From contig CP129490.1 in assembly GCA_030584085.1 (NCBI GenBank), forward strand, positions 1,459,511 through 1,523,510: a stretch of DNA of 64,000 nt, given 5' to 3'. This document shows positions 17,978 to 28,267 of the stretch, piece after piece; within the stretch, counting starts at the first letter, position 1, and each line of letters begins with the position of its first letter. Source of the stretch: Melioribacteraceae bacterium. Lineage in GTDB: Bacteria; Bacteroidota; Ignavibacteria; Ignavibacteriales; Melioribacteraceae. The translations under genes and the position numbers were made by a program. The notes under the pieces were generated by a model. That model saw nothing but the letters and a program-made list of their open reading frames with translations. It searched no databases and was not told the DNA's origin.

Positions 17978-20900
17978 TTGATCAAGAAGTTATCCTACCT
18001 ACTTATGCTACTTTTTATTGCATCGGTAACGTACTCACAAGTATTCATATCCGAGTACCTTGAAGGAAGCAGCAATAATAAAGCGGTAGAAATTTTTAAC
18101 GGCGGAACAACTGCGGTTGATCTTTCAAACTACAGATTCGTCAGAGCAAACAATGGTAGTCCAACATTACAGGACTCACTTGTACTTGCCGGAACCTTAA
18201 ATCCGGGTGATGTGTATGTGTTGGCTAATGCGAGTGCGATAACAGCAATTTTAGATTCTGCAGATACTACAGGATCAATAGCCTTTTTCAATGGAGATGA
18301 TTATGTAGGTCTTCAGGAAAACCAAGGCGGGAATTGGGTAACGATAGACGCAGTTGGTAAGTTAGGTGAAGATCCGGGAACGGCTTGGCCGGTTGCAGGT
18401 ATCGCAAATGCGACTGCCGAGCACACTCTTGTGCGTAAATCGTCAGTTAATCAAGGAAATACAAATTGGACTGCATCGGCAGGTACTGATTCGACTAGTT
18501 CAGAGTGGTTAGTTTATCCACAAAATGATGTTAGCTATATCGGTTGGCACACCATGAATCCTCCAACAAGTTATCCGAATATATTCTTTTCTGAATATAT
18601 TGAGGGTGGATCAAACCGCAAAGCATTAGAGATTTACAACCCTGATACGGATTCAGTAGATCTTGCCAGTATTCAAATTGCTCAAGCAACCAATGGTGGC
18701 GGTTGGCAGTTTTATCATGTATTTCCAGCAGGAGCAAAAATAGCTCCCGGAGATGTGTGGGTGATTGTAGCAGCCGATGATTATTCTTCGGTTAGTTATG
18801 ATACAACTGATGCAGATGAAGTTTTACCTTATCCAAGTGTAGTCCATCATAATGGTGATGATGCCAGAGCTTTGATTTATATTGATGGTGTTGATACAAC
18901 TTTTATTGATATAATTGGTACACCGGATAGCGATCCGGGTAGCGGTTGGACAGTTGCCGGAATAGCCAATGCGACACAAAATCATACACTTGTTAGAAAA
19001 GCTGCGGTTACAGTTGGAAATACAGATTGGACAGCTTCAGCCGGAACTGATACTTCGGATTCTGAATGGATTGTTTATAATCAAGATATTTTTACTTATT
19101 TAGGCATTCATCCGGGTGCAGTACAATTACCTGATCCAGAGCCAAGTGAACATGTAACTAATTTATCTTCCACTGCCGGTGAAAATAATATAGAATTGGC
19201 TTGGACAGATGCTGGCGGAGCTCAACTTCCTGCAGGTTATTTAATTCTTATCAATACAACCGGAACATTTACCGATCCGATAGATGGCACTCCGGTTGCG
19301 GATGATAATGATTATTCTGATAATGCAGGTGCTCAAAATGTTGCACAGGGAGTACAGATGTTTAACTTTACAGGTCTTACTCCTGAAACGGAATACTTCT
19401 TCCAAATTTACCCTTACTCAAACAGTGATGTAGAAATAGATTATAAAACAGATGGATCTGTACCGGCAATTGCAGATACAACCTTAGAGGATGTGGTCCA
19501 AGTTGTCCCGAATATATTTTTCTCGGAGTATATAGAAGGCGGTTCAAACCGCAAAGCTTTGGAAATTTTTAATATTTCATCTGAAGTTGTAAGCCTAGCT
19601 AATGTTCAGATAGCTCAATCGGTAAACGGTGGTGGCTGGCAGTATTATCATTCATTCCCGTCTGGTGCTTCAATCAATCCAGGTGGTGTTTGGGTAATTA
19701 TTACTAATGATGATTTTACAGGTTATTTTGATGCTGCAACTGCAAATGAAATATTACCATTCCCAAGTGTAGTTCATTTTAATGGTGACGATGCAAGAGC
19801 GCTTATATTTATTGATGGTCCTGATACAACTTTTATTGATGTGATTGGTGTGGCAACTCAGGATCCTGGCAGTGGTTGGGCTGTTGCTGGCGTATCTAAC
19901 GCAACTCAAAACCATACTCTTGTCAGAAAATCATTCATTGAGCAAGGCAATACTAGTTGGTCATCATCTGCCGGAACAAATTCATCTAATTCTGAATGGA
20001 TTGTTTATGATCAAGATGTATTTGATCACTTGGGAATTCATGCATATGCGGAAGCTCCTGATATGCCACCGGTGGTATCTGACGTGTTCAGGGATAATTA
20101 TGTGCCATATGAAGATGAACCAGTAACCATAACTGCAATGGTAACAGACGATAATAATATTTTAAGCAGTATAATATTGTATTACAGCGTAAATGGAGTT
20201 GCTACTGCAAAAGAAAATATTATTCAAACCGAGATTCCTATGACTGCAATTGGTAACAATTATTATTCAGCCACTATTTCAGCAGATGTTTATGCTGACG
20301 GTGATTATGTTGAATATTACATTGTTGCAATCGATGAACCAGTAAAAGGACAAAAAGATACAAGTGCTACAGGTTCATTCTTTGTCGGAATTACAGATAT
20401 TAGAGATGTTAAAGTAGCTGACAATAATGTTCGTCCGCAATATCTTGGTGTTGGAGTAAGAATTATTGGAACTGCAACAGTTCCAACCGGAACTTTCCAT
20501 CCAACGAGATTTGAAGCTTATATACAAGATTCAACGGCCGGTATCGGTTTATTTAATTCTGCACTAACTACTCCTATTGTAACCGGTAAACGTTATGTGA
20601 TAGTTGGTAGATTAGATTTCTACAATGGATTGATGCAAATATCTCCACAAACAGAATCAGATATACTTGATTTAGGAAGTGTGGGACAAGTTGAGCCGTC
20701 TGTTGTAACAATTGGTGAAATTCTAGCAGATCCGGAATATTATGAAGGTATGCTAATAAGATTGAACGGAGTGTCTTTAGATGCAAGCACTCCATGGCAA
20801 TGCTCAGGTTCCGGAGCTAATTTAACATTCACGTCCAACGGAGAGCAAATAACAGTAAGAATAGATGCTGACACAGATATATGCGGTGCAGAGGAACCAA

Positions 20901-21298
20901 CTTGGCCGGTAGACTTACTAGGCGTAGTAGGCCAGTTTGATCCAAGTTCACCCTACAGTGAAGGATATCAAGTACTGCCAAGATCATTAGATGATTTCTT
21001 AACACCAACCGATGTTGATGAGGAAGAAATTCCACTTACATATGGATTAGAACAAAACTATCCGAATCCATTTAATCCAAGTACAACTATCAAGTTCTCA
21101 ATACCAGAACAAGGATTGGTTACCTTAAAAGTATATAATCTGCTAGGTGAAGAAGTCATAACATTAATTAACAATCAATTAGAAGCAGCATACCACGAAG
21201 TGAAATTTGATGCTTCACAACTAGGAAGCGGAGTTTATTTCTACCGAATTACCTCAGGTGATTTTGTCAGCACCAAGAAAATGCTTCTAATTAAATAA
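17978..21298 (+). CDS. T9SS-sorted protein with three lamin-tail domains
   Basis: The start is TTG 17978, after GGAGG. This exported protein of 1106 aa holds three lamin-tail-type domains (about 20-185, 200-375 and 510-690), recognised by FFSEYIEGGSNRKALEIYN, a WVIV strand and the repeating HTLVRK block. Between the second and third lies an Fn3-like domain. An Ig-like stretch, an OB-like domain (about 810-1020) and a T9SS sorting domain follow. Lamin-tail domains often accompany secreted nucleases. The last 226 residues are nearly identical to those of the next gene because of a 727-bp DNA repeat. Confidence 0.8.
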   Translation: MIKKLSYLLMLLFIASVTYSQVFISEYLEGSSNNKAVEIFNGGTTAVDLSNYRFVRANNGSPTLQDSLVLAGTLNPGDVYVLANASAITAILDSADTTGSIAFFNGDDYVGLQENQGGNWVTIDAVGKLGEDPGTAWPVAGIANATAEHTLVRKSSVNQGNTNWTASAGTDSTSSEWLVYPQNDVSYIGWHTMNPPTSYPNIFFSEYIEGGSNRKALEIYNPDTDSVDLASIQIAQATNGGGWQFYHVFPAGAKIAPGDVWVIVAADDYSSVSYDTTDADEVLPYPSVVHHNGDDARALIYIDGVDTTFIDIIGTPDSDPGSGWTVAGIANATQNHTLVRKAAVTVGNTDWTASAGTDTSDSEWIVYNQDIFTYLGIHPGAVQLPDPEPSEHVTNLSSTAGENNIELAWTDAGGAQLPAGYLILINTTGTFTDPIDGTPVADDNDYSDNAGAQNVAQGVQMFNFTGLTPETEYFFQIYPYSNSDVEIDYKTDGSVPAIADTTLEDVVQVVPNIFFSEYIEGGSNRKALEIFNISSEVVSLANVQIAQSVNGGGWQYYHSFPSGASINPGGVWVIITNDDFTGYFDAATANEILPFPSVVHFNGDDARALIFIDGPDTTFIDVIGVATQDPGSGWAVAGVSNATQNHTLVRKSFIEQGNTSWSSSAGTNSSNSEWIVYDQDVFDHLGIHAYAEAPDMPPVVSDVFRDNYVPYEDEPVTITAMVTDDNNILSSIILYYSVNGVATAKENIIQTEIPMTAIGNNYYSATISADVYADGDYVEYYIVAIDEPVKGQKDTSATGSFFVGITDIRDVKVADNNVRPQYLGVGVRIIGTATVPTGTFHPTRFEAYIQDSTAGIGLFNSALTTPIVTGKRYVIVGRLDFYNGLMQISPQTESDILDLGSVGQVEPSVVTIGEILADPEYYEGMLIRLNGVSLDASTPWQCSGSGANLTFTSNGEQITVRIDADTDICGAEEPTWPVDLLGVVGQFDPSSPYSEGYQVLPRSLDDFLTPTDVDEEEIPLTYGLEQNYPNPFNPSTTIKFSIPEQGLVTLKVYNLLGEEVITLINNQLEAAYHEVKFDASQLGSGVYFYRITSGDFVSTKKMLLIK

Positions 21299-21346
21299 CC
21301 TTTTGTTTTATCGTAAACCTCGGGGGCATTCCGCCTTCGAGGTTTT
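20620..21346 (+). repeat. 727-bp direct repeat, copy 1
   Basis: This region matches 23606-24332 at a fixed offset of 2986 bp. I count three base differences, near 20773, 20803 and 21324. It covers the OB-like and T9SS coding regions and the terminator. Confidence 0.9.
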
Positions 21347-21353
21347 TATTTTT
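21315..21353 (+). terminator. Terminator after the lamin-tail gene
   Basis: AAACCTCG and CGAGGTTT form the stem, with a long T-rich tail. It is part of the 727-bp repeat. Confidence 0.8.
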
Positions 21354-21371
21354 AAATGGACAATATTCTAT

Positions 21372-24284
21372 ATGATACTTACTCGATTTATTACGAACAC
21401 TATTCTAGTTCTCCTTTTCTCATCTTCAATATATTTTTCACAAGGATATTATGATGGAACGAGCGGTTTAACCGGGCAGGCATTAAAATTAAAACTGCAT
21501 TCAATTATTAATAATCATCATAAGCTTACATACGCACAAGTGTGGTCAAGTTTAGAAATTACCGACGAAGATCCACTAAATACCAACAATGTTATTCTTT
21601 TTTATACAGGCAGATCACAGGATAAAGATTTGAAAGATCAGGGATCCGGAGAAGATACTTGGAATAGAGAGCATGTTTGGCCGAAGTCGCATGGATTCCC
21701 GAATGAATCTGATACAGCGTATACAGATATTCATCACCTGCGTCCAGCTGATAGATCAGTTAATAGCAGCAGAGGTGATAAGGATTTTGATAATGGGGGT
21801 TCACCGCATGTAGAGGCTCCGGATACCTATACCGATTCGGATTCATGGGAGCCAAGAGATGAAATTAAAGGTGATGTTGCTAGAATGATGTTTTATATGG
21901 ATGTACGCTATGAAAATAGTGGATCCTTAGACTTAGAATTGGTTGATTACACAGGAACAAGTTCGGGTACACCCAACTTAGGTAAATATTCAACATTACT
22001 TGCCTGGCACTTCGCCGATCCAGTAGATGCTGCCGAACAAACGAGAAATGAAAAAGTTTATAACATACAAGGCAATAGAAATCCATTTATCGATCATCCC
22101 GAGTTTGTAACAGCTATTTACCAAAGCAGCGTTACTCCGGAACCTTTTAATCATGTTGAAGATTTCTTCGCACTTTCTCAAAATAATAGTTCTATAACTT
22201 TAAGCTGGAATGAGAACCCAGGTTCACAAGCTGCGGATGGTTATTTAATTAAATCAAGCAACACTAGTTTTGCATCTATTCAACTCCCAACAGACGGAGT
22301 AGCAATTTCGAATGATTTGAATGTTGACGATGGCTCCGGTGCTGTTAATCTAATTGCAGGTAACTCATCTTATACATGGTCAAACCTTTCTTCAAATACC
22401 GTTTACTATTTCAAAATTTTTCCCTACACAAATTCCGGTGCTAGTATCGACTATAAAGTTGACGGTACAATACCTCAGGCATTTGATACAACTCTTTCCG
22501 GAGGTAATATTGATCTGCCGAATTTGTTTTTCTCCGAATACGTAGAAGGCGGTTCTAATCGTAAGGCATTGGAGATTTATAATCCAACTGAGGAAAGTAT
22601 AAGCTTGGCGAATATTCAAATTGCCCAATCTGTGAATGGTAGGGGATGGGAATACTACCATACATTCGCCAATGGTGCAGTAATAAATTCTAAAGATGTG
22701 TATGTGCTAATTACCGATGACGATTTTTCAGGTTATTTCGATGTTGGATTAGCCGATGAAATTTTACCTTACCCAAGTGTTGTACATTTTAATGGAAATG
22801 ATGCTCGGGCATTAATCTATGTCGATAATGAAAATGAATACATAATAGATGTAATTGGAGTTCCAACGGAAGATCCCGGCAGCGGATGGTCTGTTGCTGG
22901 CATTTCTTCTGCAACTCAAAATCACACTTTAGTTCGCAAGCTGGAAATTACGAGCGGAAACACAAATTGGAGTTCTTCTGCCGGAACAAATTCAAACGAT
23001 TCGGAATGGCTGGTATATGATCAGGATGAATTTTCATATTTAGGTAATTATGGAAGTTCAGATAATCCTACTGATCTCCCTCCTTCCGTTTCGAACGTAA
23101 CCCGGAACCTTACTGTTCCTATGGAAGATGAAGTTTTACAAATAAGCGCAGATGCAACAGATGATAATGGAATAAATTCAGTACAACTGAATTATAGAAT
23201 TAATGGAAAAGCGAGCAGTTCAAATATGACCAAAGGAAGCGGAAATACTTATATAGGGTCAATATTTGCATCTGAATATGAAAATGGTGATAAAGTTTCA
23301 TTCTATATAACTGTCAATGACAATGCGACTGTTACTCAAAGCGATACCAGTAATACTTTTTCATTATTAGTTGGTATGTCGACTATTTCGGATGTAAAAG
23401 CTATGAATACCGATGGAATGCCAATACTAAATAATTTTGCTGTTATGGTAACAGGTACTGCTTCTGTATCAACCGGTACGTTTCATCCAAGTAGATTGGA
23501 AACTTTTATTCAAGATGATAGTAGAGGAATTTCTGTTTTTAACTCCAATCTTAATAATGAAATTGTTATTGATAATTCATACAAAATTGCTGGTATTATA
23601 AATAACTACAATGGATTGATGCAAATATCTCCACAAACAGAATCAGATATACTTGATTTAGGAAGTGTGGGACAAGTTGAGCCGTCTGTTGTAACAATTG
23701 GTGAAATTCTAGCAGATCCGGAATATTATGAAGGTATGCTAATAAGATTGAACGGAGTATCTTTAGATGCAAGCACTCCATGGCAATGTTCAGGTTCCGG
23801 AGCTAATTTAACATTCACGTCCAACGGAGAGCAAATAACAGTAAGAATAGATGCTGACACAGATATATGCGGTGCAGAGGAACCAACTTGGCCGGTAGAC
23901 TTACTAGGCGTAGTAGGCCAGTTTGATCCAAGTTCACCCTACAGTGAAGGATATCAAGTACTGCCAAGATCATTAGATGATTTCTTAACACCAACCGATG
24001 TTGATGAGGAAGAAATTCCACTTACATATGGATTAGAACAAAACTATCCGAATCCATTTAATCCAAGTACAACTATCAAGTTCTCAATACCAGAACAAGG
24101 ATTGGTTACCTTAAAAGTATATAATCTGCTAGGTGAAGAAGTCATAACATTAATTAACAATCAATTAGAAGCAGCATACCACGAAGTGAAATTTGATGCT
24201 TCACAACTAGGAAGCGGAGTTTATTTCTACCGAATTACCTCAGGTGATTTTGTCAGCACCAAGAAAATGCTTCTAATTAAATAA
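21372..24284 (+). CDS. T9SS-sorted endonuclease I (EndA-like) with lamin-tail domain
   Basis: I start the gene at ATG 21372, since the longer frame begins inside the upstream terminator. The signal peptide ends IYFSQ. The N-terminal 270 residues are an endonuclease-I domain: YYDGTSGLTG, the catalytic block NREHVWPKSHG, and DIHHLRPAD with SRGDKDF. This family includes secreted DNases such as EndA. Fn3-like, lamin-tail and OB-like domains follow, then a T9SS sorting domain. The final 226 residues copy the previous gene's end almost exactly. It probably cuts extracellular DNA. Confidence 0.9.
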   Translation: MILTRFITNTILVLLFSSSIYFSQGYYDGTSGLTGQALKLKLHSIINNHHKLTYAQVWSSLEITDEDPLNTNNVILFYTGRSQDKDLKDQGSGEDTWNREHVWPKSHGFPNESDTAYTDIHHLRPADRSVNSSRGDKDFDNGGSPHVEAPDTYTDSDSWEPRDEIKGDVARMMFYMDVRYENSGSLDLELVDYTGTSSGTPNLGKYSTLLAWHFADPVDAAEQTRNEKVYNIQGNRNPFIDHPEFVTAIYQSSVTPEPFNHVEDFFALSQNNSSITLSWNENPGSQAADGYLIKSSNTSFASIQLPTDGVAISNDLNVDDGSGAVNLIAGNSSYTWSNLSSNTVYYFKIFPYTNSGASIDYKVDGTIPQAFDTTLSGGNIDLPNLFFSEYVEGGSNRKALEIYNPTEESISLANIQIAQSVNGRGWEYYHTFANGAVINSKDVYVLITDDDFSGYFDVGLADEILPYPSVVHFNGNDARALIYVDNENEYIIDVIGVPTEDPGSGWSVAGISSATQNHTLVRKLEITSGNTNWSSSAGTNSNDSEWLVYDQDEFSYLGNYGSSDNPTDLPPSVSNVTRNLTVPMEDEVLQISADATDDNGINSVQLNYRINGKASSSNMTKGSGNTYIGSIFASEYENGDKVSFYITVNDNATVTQSDTSNTFSLLVGMSTISDVKAMNTDGMPILNNFAVMVTGTASVSTGTFHPSRLETFIQDDSRGISVFNSNLNNEIVIDNSYKIAGIINNYNGLMQISPQTESDILDLGSVGQVEPSVVTIGEILADPEYYEGMLIRLNGVSLDASTPWQCSGSGANLTFTSNGEQITVRIDADTDICGAEEPTWPVDLLGVVGQFDPSSPYSEGYQVLPRSLDDFLTPTDVDEEEIPLTYGLEQNYPNPFNPSTTIKFSIPEQGLVTLKVYNLLGEEVITLINNQLEAAYHEVKFDASQLGSGVYFYRITSGDFVSTKKMLLIK

Positions 24285-24332
24285 CCTTTTGTTTTATCGT
24301 AAACCTCGAGGGCATTCCGCCTTCGAGGTTTT
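23606..24332 (+). repeat. 727-bp direct repeat, copy 2
   Basis: This is the second copy of 20620-21346, about 99.6% identical by eye. The upstream parts of the two genes differ clearly, so the boundary at 23606 is sharp. Confidence 0.9.
24301..24332 (+). terminator. Terminator after the endonuclease I gene
   Basis: This is the same AAACCTCG/CGAGGTTT hairpin as at 21315, with one base changed between the arms and a shorter T tract. Confidence 0.7.
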
Positions 24333-24482
24333 ACTGAATTAATTGGAAGTGCAAGATTCTGTAATTACTCCAGCACCATATTTGATGAATTTATTTACAA
24401 AGATATTATGATAAAGCAGATCCCGCGAGAGAACGGGCGTGTGAAATGATTTATCGTGAAATATTCCTACATCAAGCAAAAT

Positions 24483-24512
24483 GCGAGATCCGACCGCTTG
24501 ATCAGATCTCGC
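24483..24512 (-). terminator. Possible terminator for the minus-strand T9SS gene
   Basis: GCGAGATC and GATCTCGC pair across a 14-base loop just downstream of the stop at 24519. The T-tail on the minus strand (ATTTTG) is weak. Confidence 0.4.
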
Positions 24513-24518
24513 GTGTAA

Positions 24519-25934
24519 TTACTTAAGGAGTATCATTTTCTTTGTCGCTTCTCCGAACTTAGTAATCAGTTGATAATAATAAACGCCGCTGCTTAAGTTA
24601 AATTCATTAAGGGTCATCTCATGCTTCCCGGCTAATTTAAATCCGGAATCGATTAATTTTACTTCCTGCCCAATTGCATTAAATAGTTTTAGAGAAACAT
24701 TTGTGGCTATTGGTAGATAGTAAATTATCTTCGTCATGGAGTTAAATGGATTTGGATAATTCTGATATAGCACAAAGTCCTTTGTGAGTTTACCCATGTC
24801 ACCAACATCTACCACCATAGTATAAGTCATTAAGTATTTACTAAAAGGATTCCAAGAGGATGAATACCACATAAAAGTTTCAATTTCACTATGATAACCA
24901 TACTGATTGTATGAATAGTAGTCATGCCAAAAGTTTTCCCACGCTCCGTTATTCCAATATTGCTCAATCACATCATTTAACTGATTCTGTTGATTATAGT
25001 TGTAAGTATATTTTTCTTTTGACATCTGATCAGATGTTCGAGCCCACATAGTTACTACGCGTTCCTTTTCTAAAGTATCAATATAGGTCGATTCTGATAG
25101 ATATTCATCCTGCCAATTAGAACCATTGTGATACTGTCTATGATGATAAGTTCTTTTTTTATTGTTATTGTAAGCTGTAGTGTCCCAAAGAAATGGATCG
25201 AATGTCACACCACTATCATTACTTATGACTGACTTTTTTGATTGCTCCAATCCATCCGAATTATATCTAATGTCTTCTCTAAACGTTAAGAACCAACTTG
25301 AATCTGGTCCAAAATTTCGAGTTTCACGAGAAGTTCGTTGACCTTGTTGATTATAGGTAAATGTTGATTTATGCAAATAACTCCATTTAGGTGAGGGATT
25401 CCAATAATCATATTGACTTGAAATCGACTCTACTAATTGTGAATCTGGACCAAATACATTATCCTCAGCTACGTATGGAGCCCATGCATTTTGGTACCAT
25501 GTTTGATCCTCTATATGAATCGGATTTCCATTGGAATCATTAACAACGATAGACCTTGAAGAATTCTCCCATGCTGTACCAGAATATGATTGATAGGTTG
25601 TCATTGTATTAAACCCACTTTCATTATAATCAAACTGAATTCTGAAATCGTTTTGCCAATCAGATCCATCCCAAACTTGATCCATAATTTCATCAACTTT
25701 ACCAATAGTATTATACTGATAGGTTGATCTGTAATCGTTATTGTATTGTGATCCGTCATGGAATTGAACTAAAAATTCTGATATCATAGCATTGGAATCA
25801 ATTTTTGCTGAAATGTTGGAGTTTCCCAAATACTTAACCTTAAGTGAACCCTTTTCAAAATTGATTCTTTCTTGTGCAAATGAAATTGAAATACTTATCA
25901 GTAATAGAAGAATTGATCTTAAATACATTTTCAT
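24519..25934 (-). CDS. T9SS-sorted YD-like repeat protein, paralog A
   Basis: This is a 471-aa secreted protein with a signal peptide ending near ISFAQ. The middle consists of about ten degenerate repeats of 25-40 aa built on the pattern YxYN-xxG ... W-xNxWQN, similar in feel to YD/RHS-type beta repeats. The C-terminus from NYPNPFNSMT to KKMILLK is a T9SS sorting domain. GGAGGG lies before the ATG. Its neighbour at 26012 has the same architecture and closely related sequence, so the two are a tandem duplication. The function is unknown; adhesion or matrix roles are guesses. Confidence 0.75.
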   Translation of the reverse strand: MKMYLRSILLLLISISISFAQERINFEKGSLKVKYLGNSNISAKIDSNAMISEFLVQFHDGSQYNNDYRSTYQYNTIGKVDEIMDQVWDGSDWQNDFRIQFDYNESGFNTMTTYQSYSGTAWENSSRSIVVNDSNGNPIHIEDQTWYQNAWAPYVAEDNVFGPDSQLVESISSQYDYWNPSPKWSYLHKSTFTYNQQGQRTSRETRNFGPDSSWFLTFREDIRYNSDGLEQSKKSVISNDSGVTFDPFLWDTTAYNNNKKRTYHHRQYHNGSNWQDEYLSESTYIDTLEKERVVTMWARTSDQMSKEKYTYNYNQQNQLNDVIEQYWNNGAWENFWHDYYSYNQYGYHSEIETFMWYSSSWNPFSKYLMTYTMVVDVGDMGKLTKDFVLYQNYPNPFNSMTKIIYYLPIATNVSLKLFNAIGQEVKLIDSGFKLAGKHEMTLNEFNLSSGVYYYQLITKFGEATKKMILLK

Positions 25935-26011
25935 GATTTCCCTCCATCAGTGGATTACATTTTTTAAACGTCCTTTGAAAATCGTCATCATAATTATTAG
26001 AGTGAACTATT

Positions 26012-27409
26012 CTATTTAAGTAAAATCATCTTCCTCGAAGATGTTCTATTCGATGTAACAAATTCATAAAAATAAACGCCGCTGCTAAGAGAGTTATCAT
26101 CAAGTATTACTTCATGATTACCGGCTAATTTCATCCCGTCATCAAGGATTTTAATTTTTTCACCGAGAGTATTGTAAAGAGTTAGTGTGACTTCAGCCGG
26201 TGAAGGAAGAGTGTACACAATCTTTGTTGAGGAATTAAAAGGATTGGGATAATTTTGATATAGTATGAAGTCCTTTACTAATGGTTCTTCTGGAACATCC
26301 ATGACATTTGTATAAGTGTATAAATATTTATAATTAGGATCCCAGCTTGAACCATTCCACATAAACATTTCCATGATTGTTACATTATCGTTTAAATCAT
26401 AGAGCAAATTGGCCTGACTCTGATTAACCCATTGATTATTCTCCCAATTCTGTGAGGTTTGGGTAATTAAAAGATTATTTGTATATGTGAAGAGTTCTCG
26501 ATATTTCCATTCTTCATATGGATCATACATCCATGAAGACTGAATAGATTCAGTAAGAACATTTCCTTGATAAATGTTTTCCACTTGTTCAACATCTTGC
26601 CATACAGTACCGTTATGATGTTTATAGATGCTATAAGTCAAATTGTCATTTGCATTATATGCTGAGGAATCACTTGCTAGTGGAATCCAAGTAGAATCAT
26701 GCCCTTCAGTATAACTTGTTTCATGATTTCCTGACTGAGTATAAGTGTAACTTGTTCTTGAAGTTGGCTGCCAGTCAACTCCGTTATGATAATAAACATA
26801 ATCCATTTCGACCTGTGAAAGAGAATTGTACTGATTTGTCAACTTGTAGTTATAACTCCAAGTTGGTGGTGATTGCCAATAGTTGTAAGTACTTCCAACC
26901 ATTTCTACCATTCTTTGTTGAGAATCATATGTGTAGTCGGTTTTGGAACTTGGTTGCCATGCTGAGTTAGTCCAGTAGTAATCTATCATTTGTGAAGGAT
27001 TATTTTCGGCATTATAAGAGCTTTCCGTTTTACTTGCATTCTGCCATGCTCCTCCTGCATAAACTTGAAAGAGAGAAACCGATACAAGTCCCTGCGCGTT
27101 GTAAGTATTTTCCATTCGATAACTGTTTTCCCAAGATGAGGTATTCCATGTCTGGCTCAAATATTCTGTTAGCTTACCATCATTGTTATAGCTGTACAAT
27201 GCACGGTAATAATTCTCGTATTGACTGTTTTGATATCTCTGCAAAAGCATTTCAGATACCATGGTTGTGCTGTCGGAAAGAAGTGTAACTTTTACTTTAT
27301 CGGACATATAAAATATTGTTGAATCAATTTTTGGAATGTGTTTACTTTGCCCGATGGTTATTGTGGATAATAATATTACAAGGATTAAAAATCGTAGTGA
27401 TTGTTTCAT
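26012..27409 (-). CDS. T9SS-sorted YD-like repeat protein, paralog B
   Basis: The start is ATG 27409 (MKQSLRF), since it follows GGAGGGG; the longer frame adds 11 residues before the signal peptide. The 465-aa protein has repeats such as YRALYSYNNDGKLTEYLSQ and WENSYRMENTYNAQG across residues 55-370, and a T9SS sorting domain (NYPNPFNSST to RKMILLK). It is the first gene of the pair and precedes paralog A by 77 bp. No catalytic motif is seen. Confidence 0.75.
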   Translation of the reverse strand: MKQSLRFLILVILLSTITIGQSKHIPKIDSTIFYMSDKVKVTLLSDSTTMVSEMLLQRYQNSQYENYYRALYSYNNDGKLTEYLSQTWNTSSWENSYRMENTYNAQGLVSVSLFQVYAGGAWQNASKTESSYNAENNPSQMIDYYWTNSAWQPSSKTDYTYDSQQRMVEMVGSTYNYWQSPPTWSYNYKLTNQYNSLSQVEMDYVYYHNGVDWQPTSRTSYTYTQSGNHETSYTEGHDSTWIPLASDSSAYNANDNLTYSIYKHHNGTVWQDVEQVENIYQGNVLTESIQSSWMYDPYEEWKYRELFTYTNNLLITQTSQNWENNQWVNQSQANLLYDLNDNVTIMEMFMWNGSSWDPNYKYLYTYTNVMDVPEEPLVKDFILYQNYPNPFNSSTKIVYTLPSPAEVTLTLYNTLGEKIKILDDGMKLAGNHEVILDDNSLSSGVYFYEFVTSNRTSSRKMILLK

Positions 27410-27592
27410 AATGCCCCTCCGTTGTTTGAAAGCAAACAACATGCCCTGGAGAGAAAATGAATAGGAAAGTTTTGGCGGAAAAAATGTTTATTTGAAAAAT
27501 AATTAACATACTTCGCTAATTATTGTCAAACAACTTGATATCCGATTTGATTTATAGCATTTGGACTTTAGGTTATTTGGGGAAAAGTTTTC

Positions 27593-28141
27593 TTACTTTC
27601 CCTCGACTCGTTTTACGATATGCGATACTTGATCAATTGCTGATTGAAGTTTGCGCAGTTCTGCTTCTAATATATAAGTTCGATATGCTTCCATTGATTC
27701 TTTACCGCCAAGCAGCCAATTTATATCACAACCCAACCGTAAAAGTTTTGCTAATATTTTAGAACCGGGTTCGCGTTTGCCGCTTATATATTGTTGAAGT
27801 TGCTGAGGTGAGATATGCATTTCTTCGGCAAGTTTTTTTAATGTACCGTATTTTCTTTTTGCGAAGATTCTAATTCGCTCACCCATTATTATTTGAAGTT
27901 TACCGTCCTCAAATAAATCGAGAGTTTCTTTCGGTTCATTATCATCATTAAATAAAGCTAGGTCAAACTGATAATCATCTAGAATATTTTTGATCTTGTT
28001 AAAAAGATCATCGTCCAGAAGCGGAGCATCATTTAATAGATAGGTGAGAGTCTGGTTGTTCAGCCCGAGCTTTTCGGCTAACCAACTTTGTTTGATTCCA
28101 AAAGTATGAAGAAGATATTTGATTTCTTCTTGTCGAGTCAA
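27593..28141 (-). CDS. Double helix-turn-helix (XRE-like) regulator
   Basis: This is a 182-aa cytoplasmic DNA-binding protein starting at TTG 28141. It has two HTH segments: residues 1-45 (GIKQSWLAEKLGLNNQTLTYLLN) and 85-130 (GTLKKLAEEMHISPQQLQQYISGKREPG), the second a good XRE-type helix-turn-helix. A short coiled-coil-like helix ends the protein. It is divergent from the MATE transporter gene with about 126 bp between, so it may control that gene, but this is context only. Confidence 0.75.
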   Translation of the reverse strand: MTRQEEIKYLLHTFGIKQSWLAEKLGLNNQTLTYLLNDAPLLDDDLFNKIKNILDDYQFDLALFNDDNEPKETLDLFEDGKLQIIMGERIRIFAKRKYGTLKKLAEEMHISPQQLQQYISGKREPGSKILAKLLRLGCDINWLLGGKESMEAYRTYILEAELRKLQSAIDQVSHIVKRVEGK

Positions 28142-28267
28142 TTACGACCACATAAGTTGACTAATTGATTTATCAAAATAATAAAAATAATATCACAATG
28201 CGAGTATCAAATTGTAAGATTTATTAATAGAAAATTTACTTTCATTAAAAGAGGTATTTGAATACCT

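Noticed and set aside
21303-21371. Longer start for the endonuclease I protein
   Set aside because: It would translate the upstream terminator hairpin; ATG 21372 gives a clean signal peptide.
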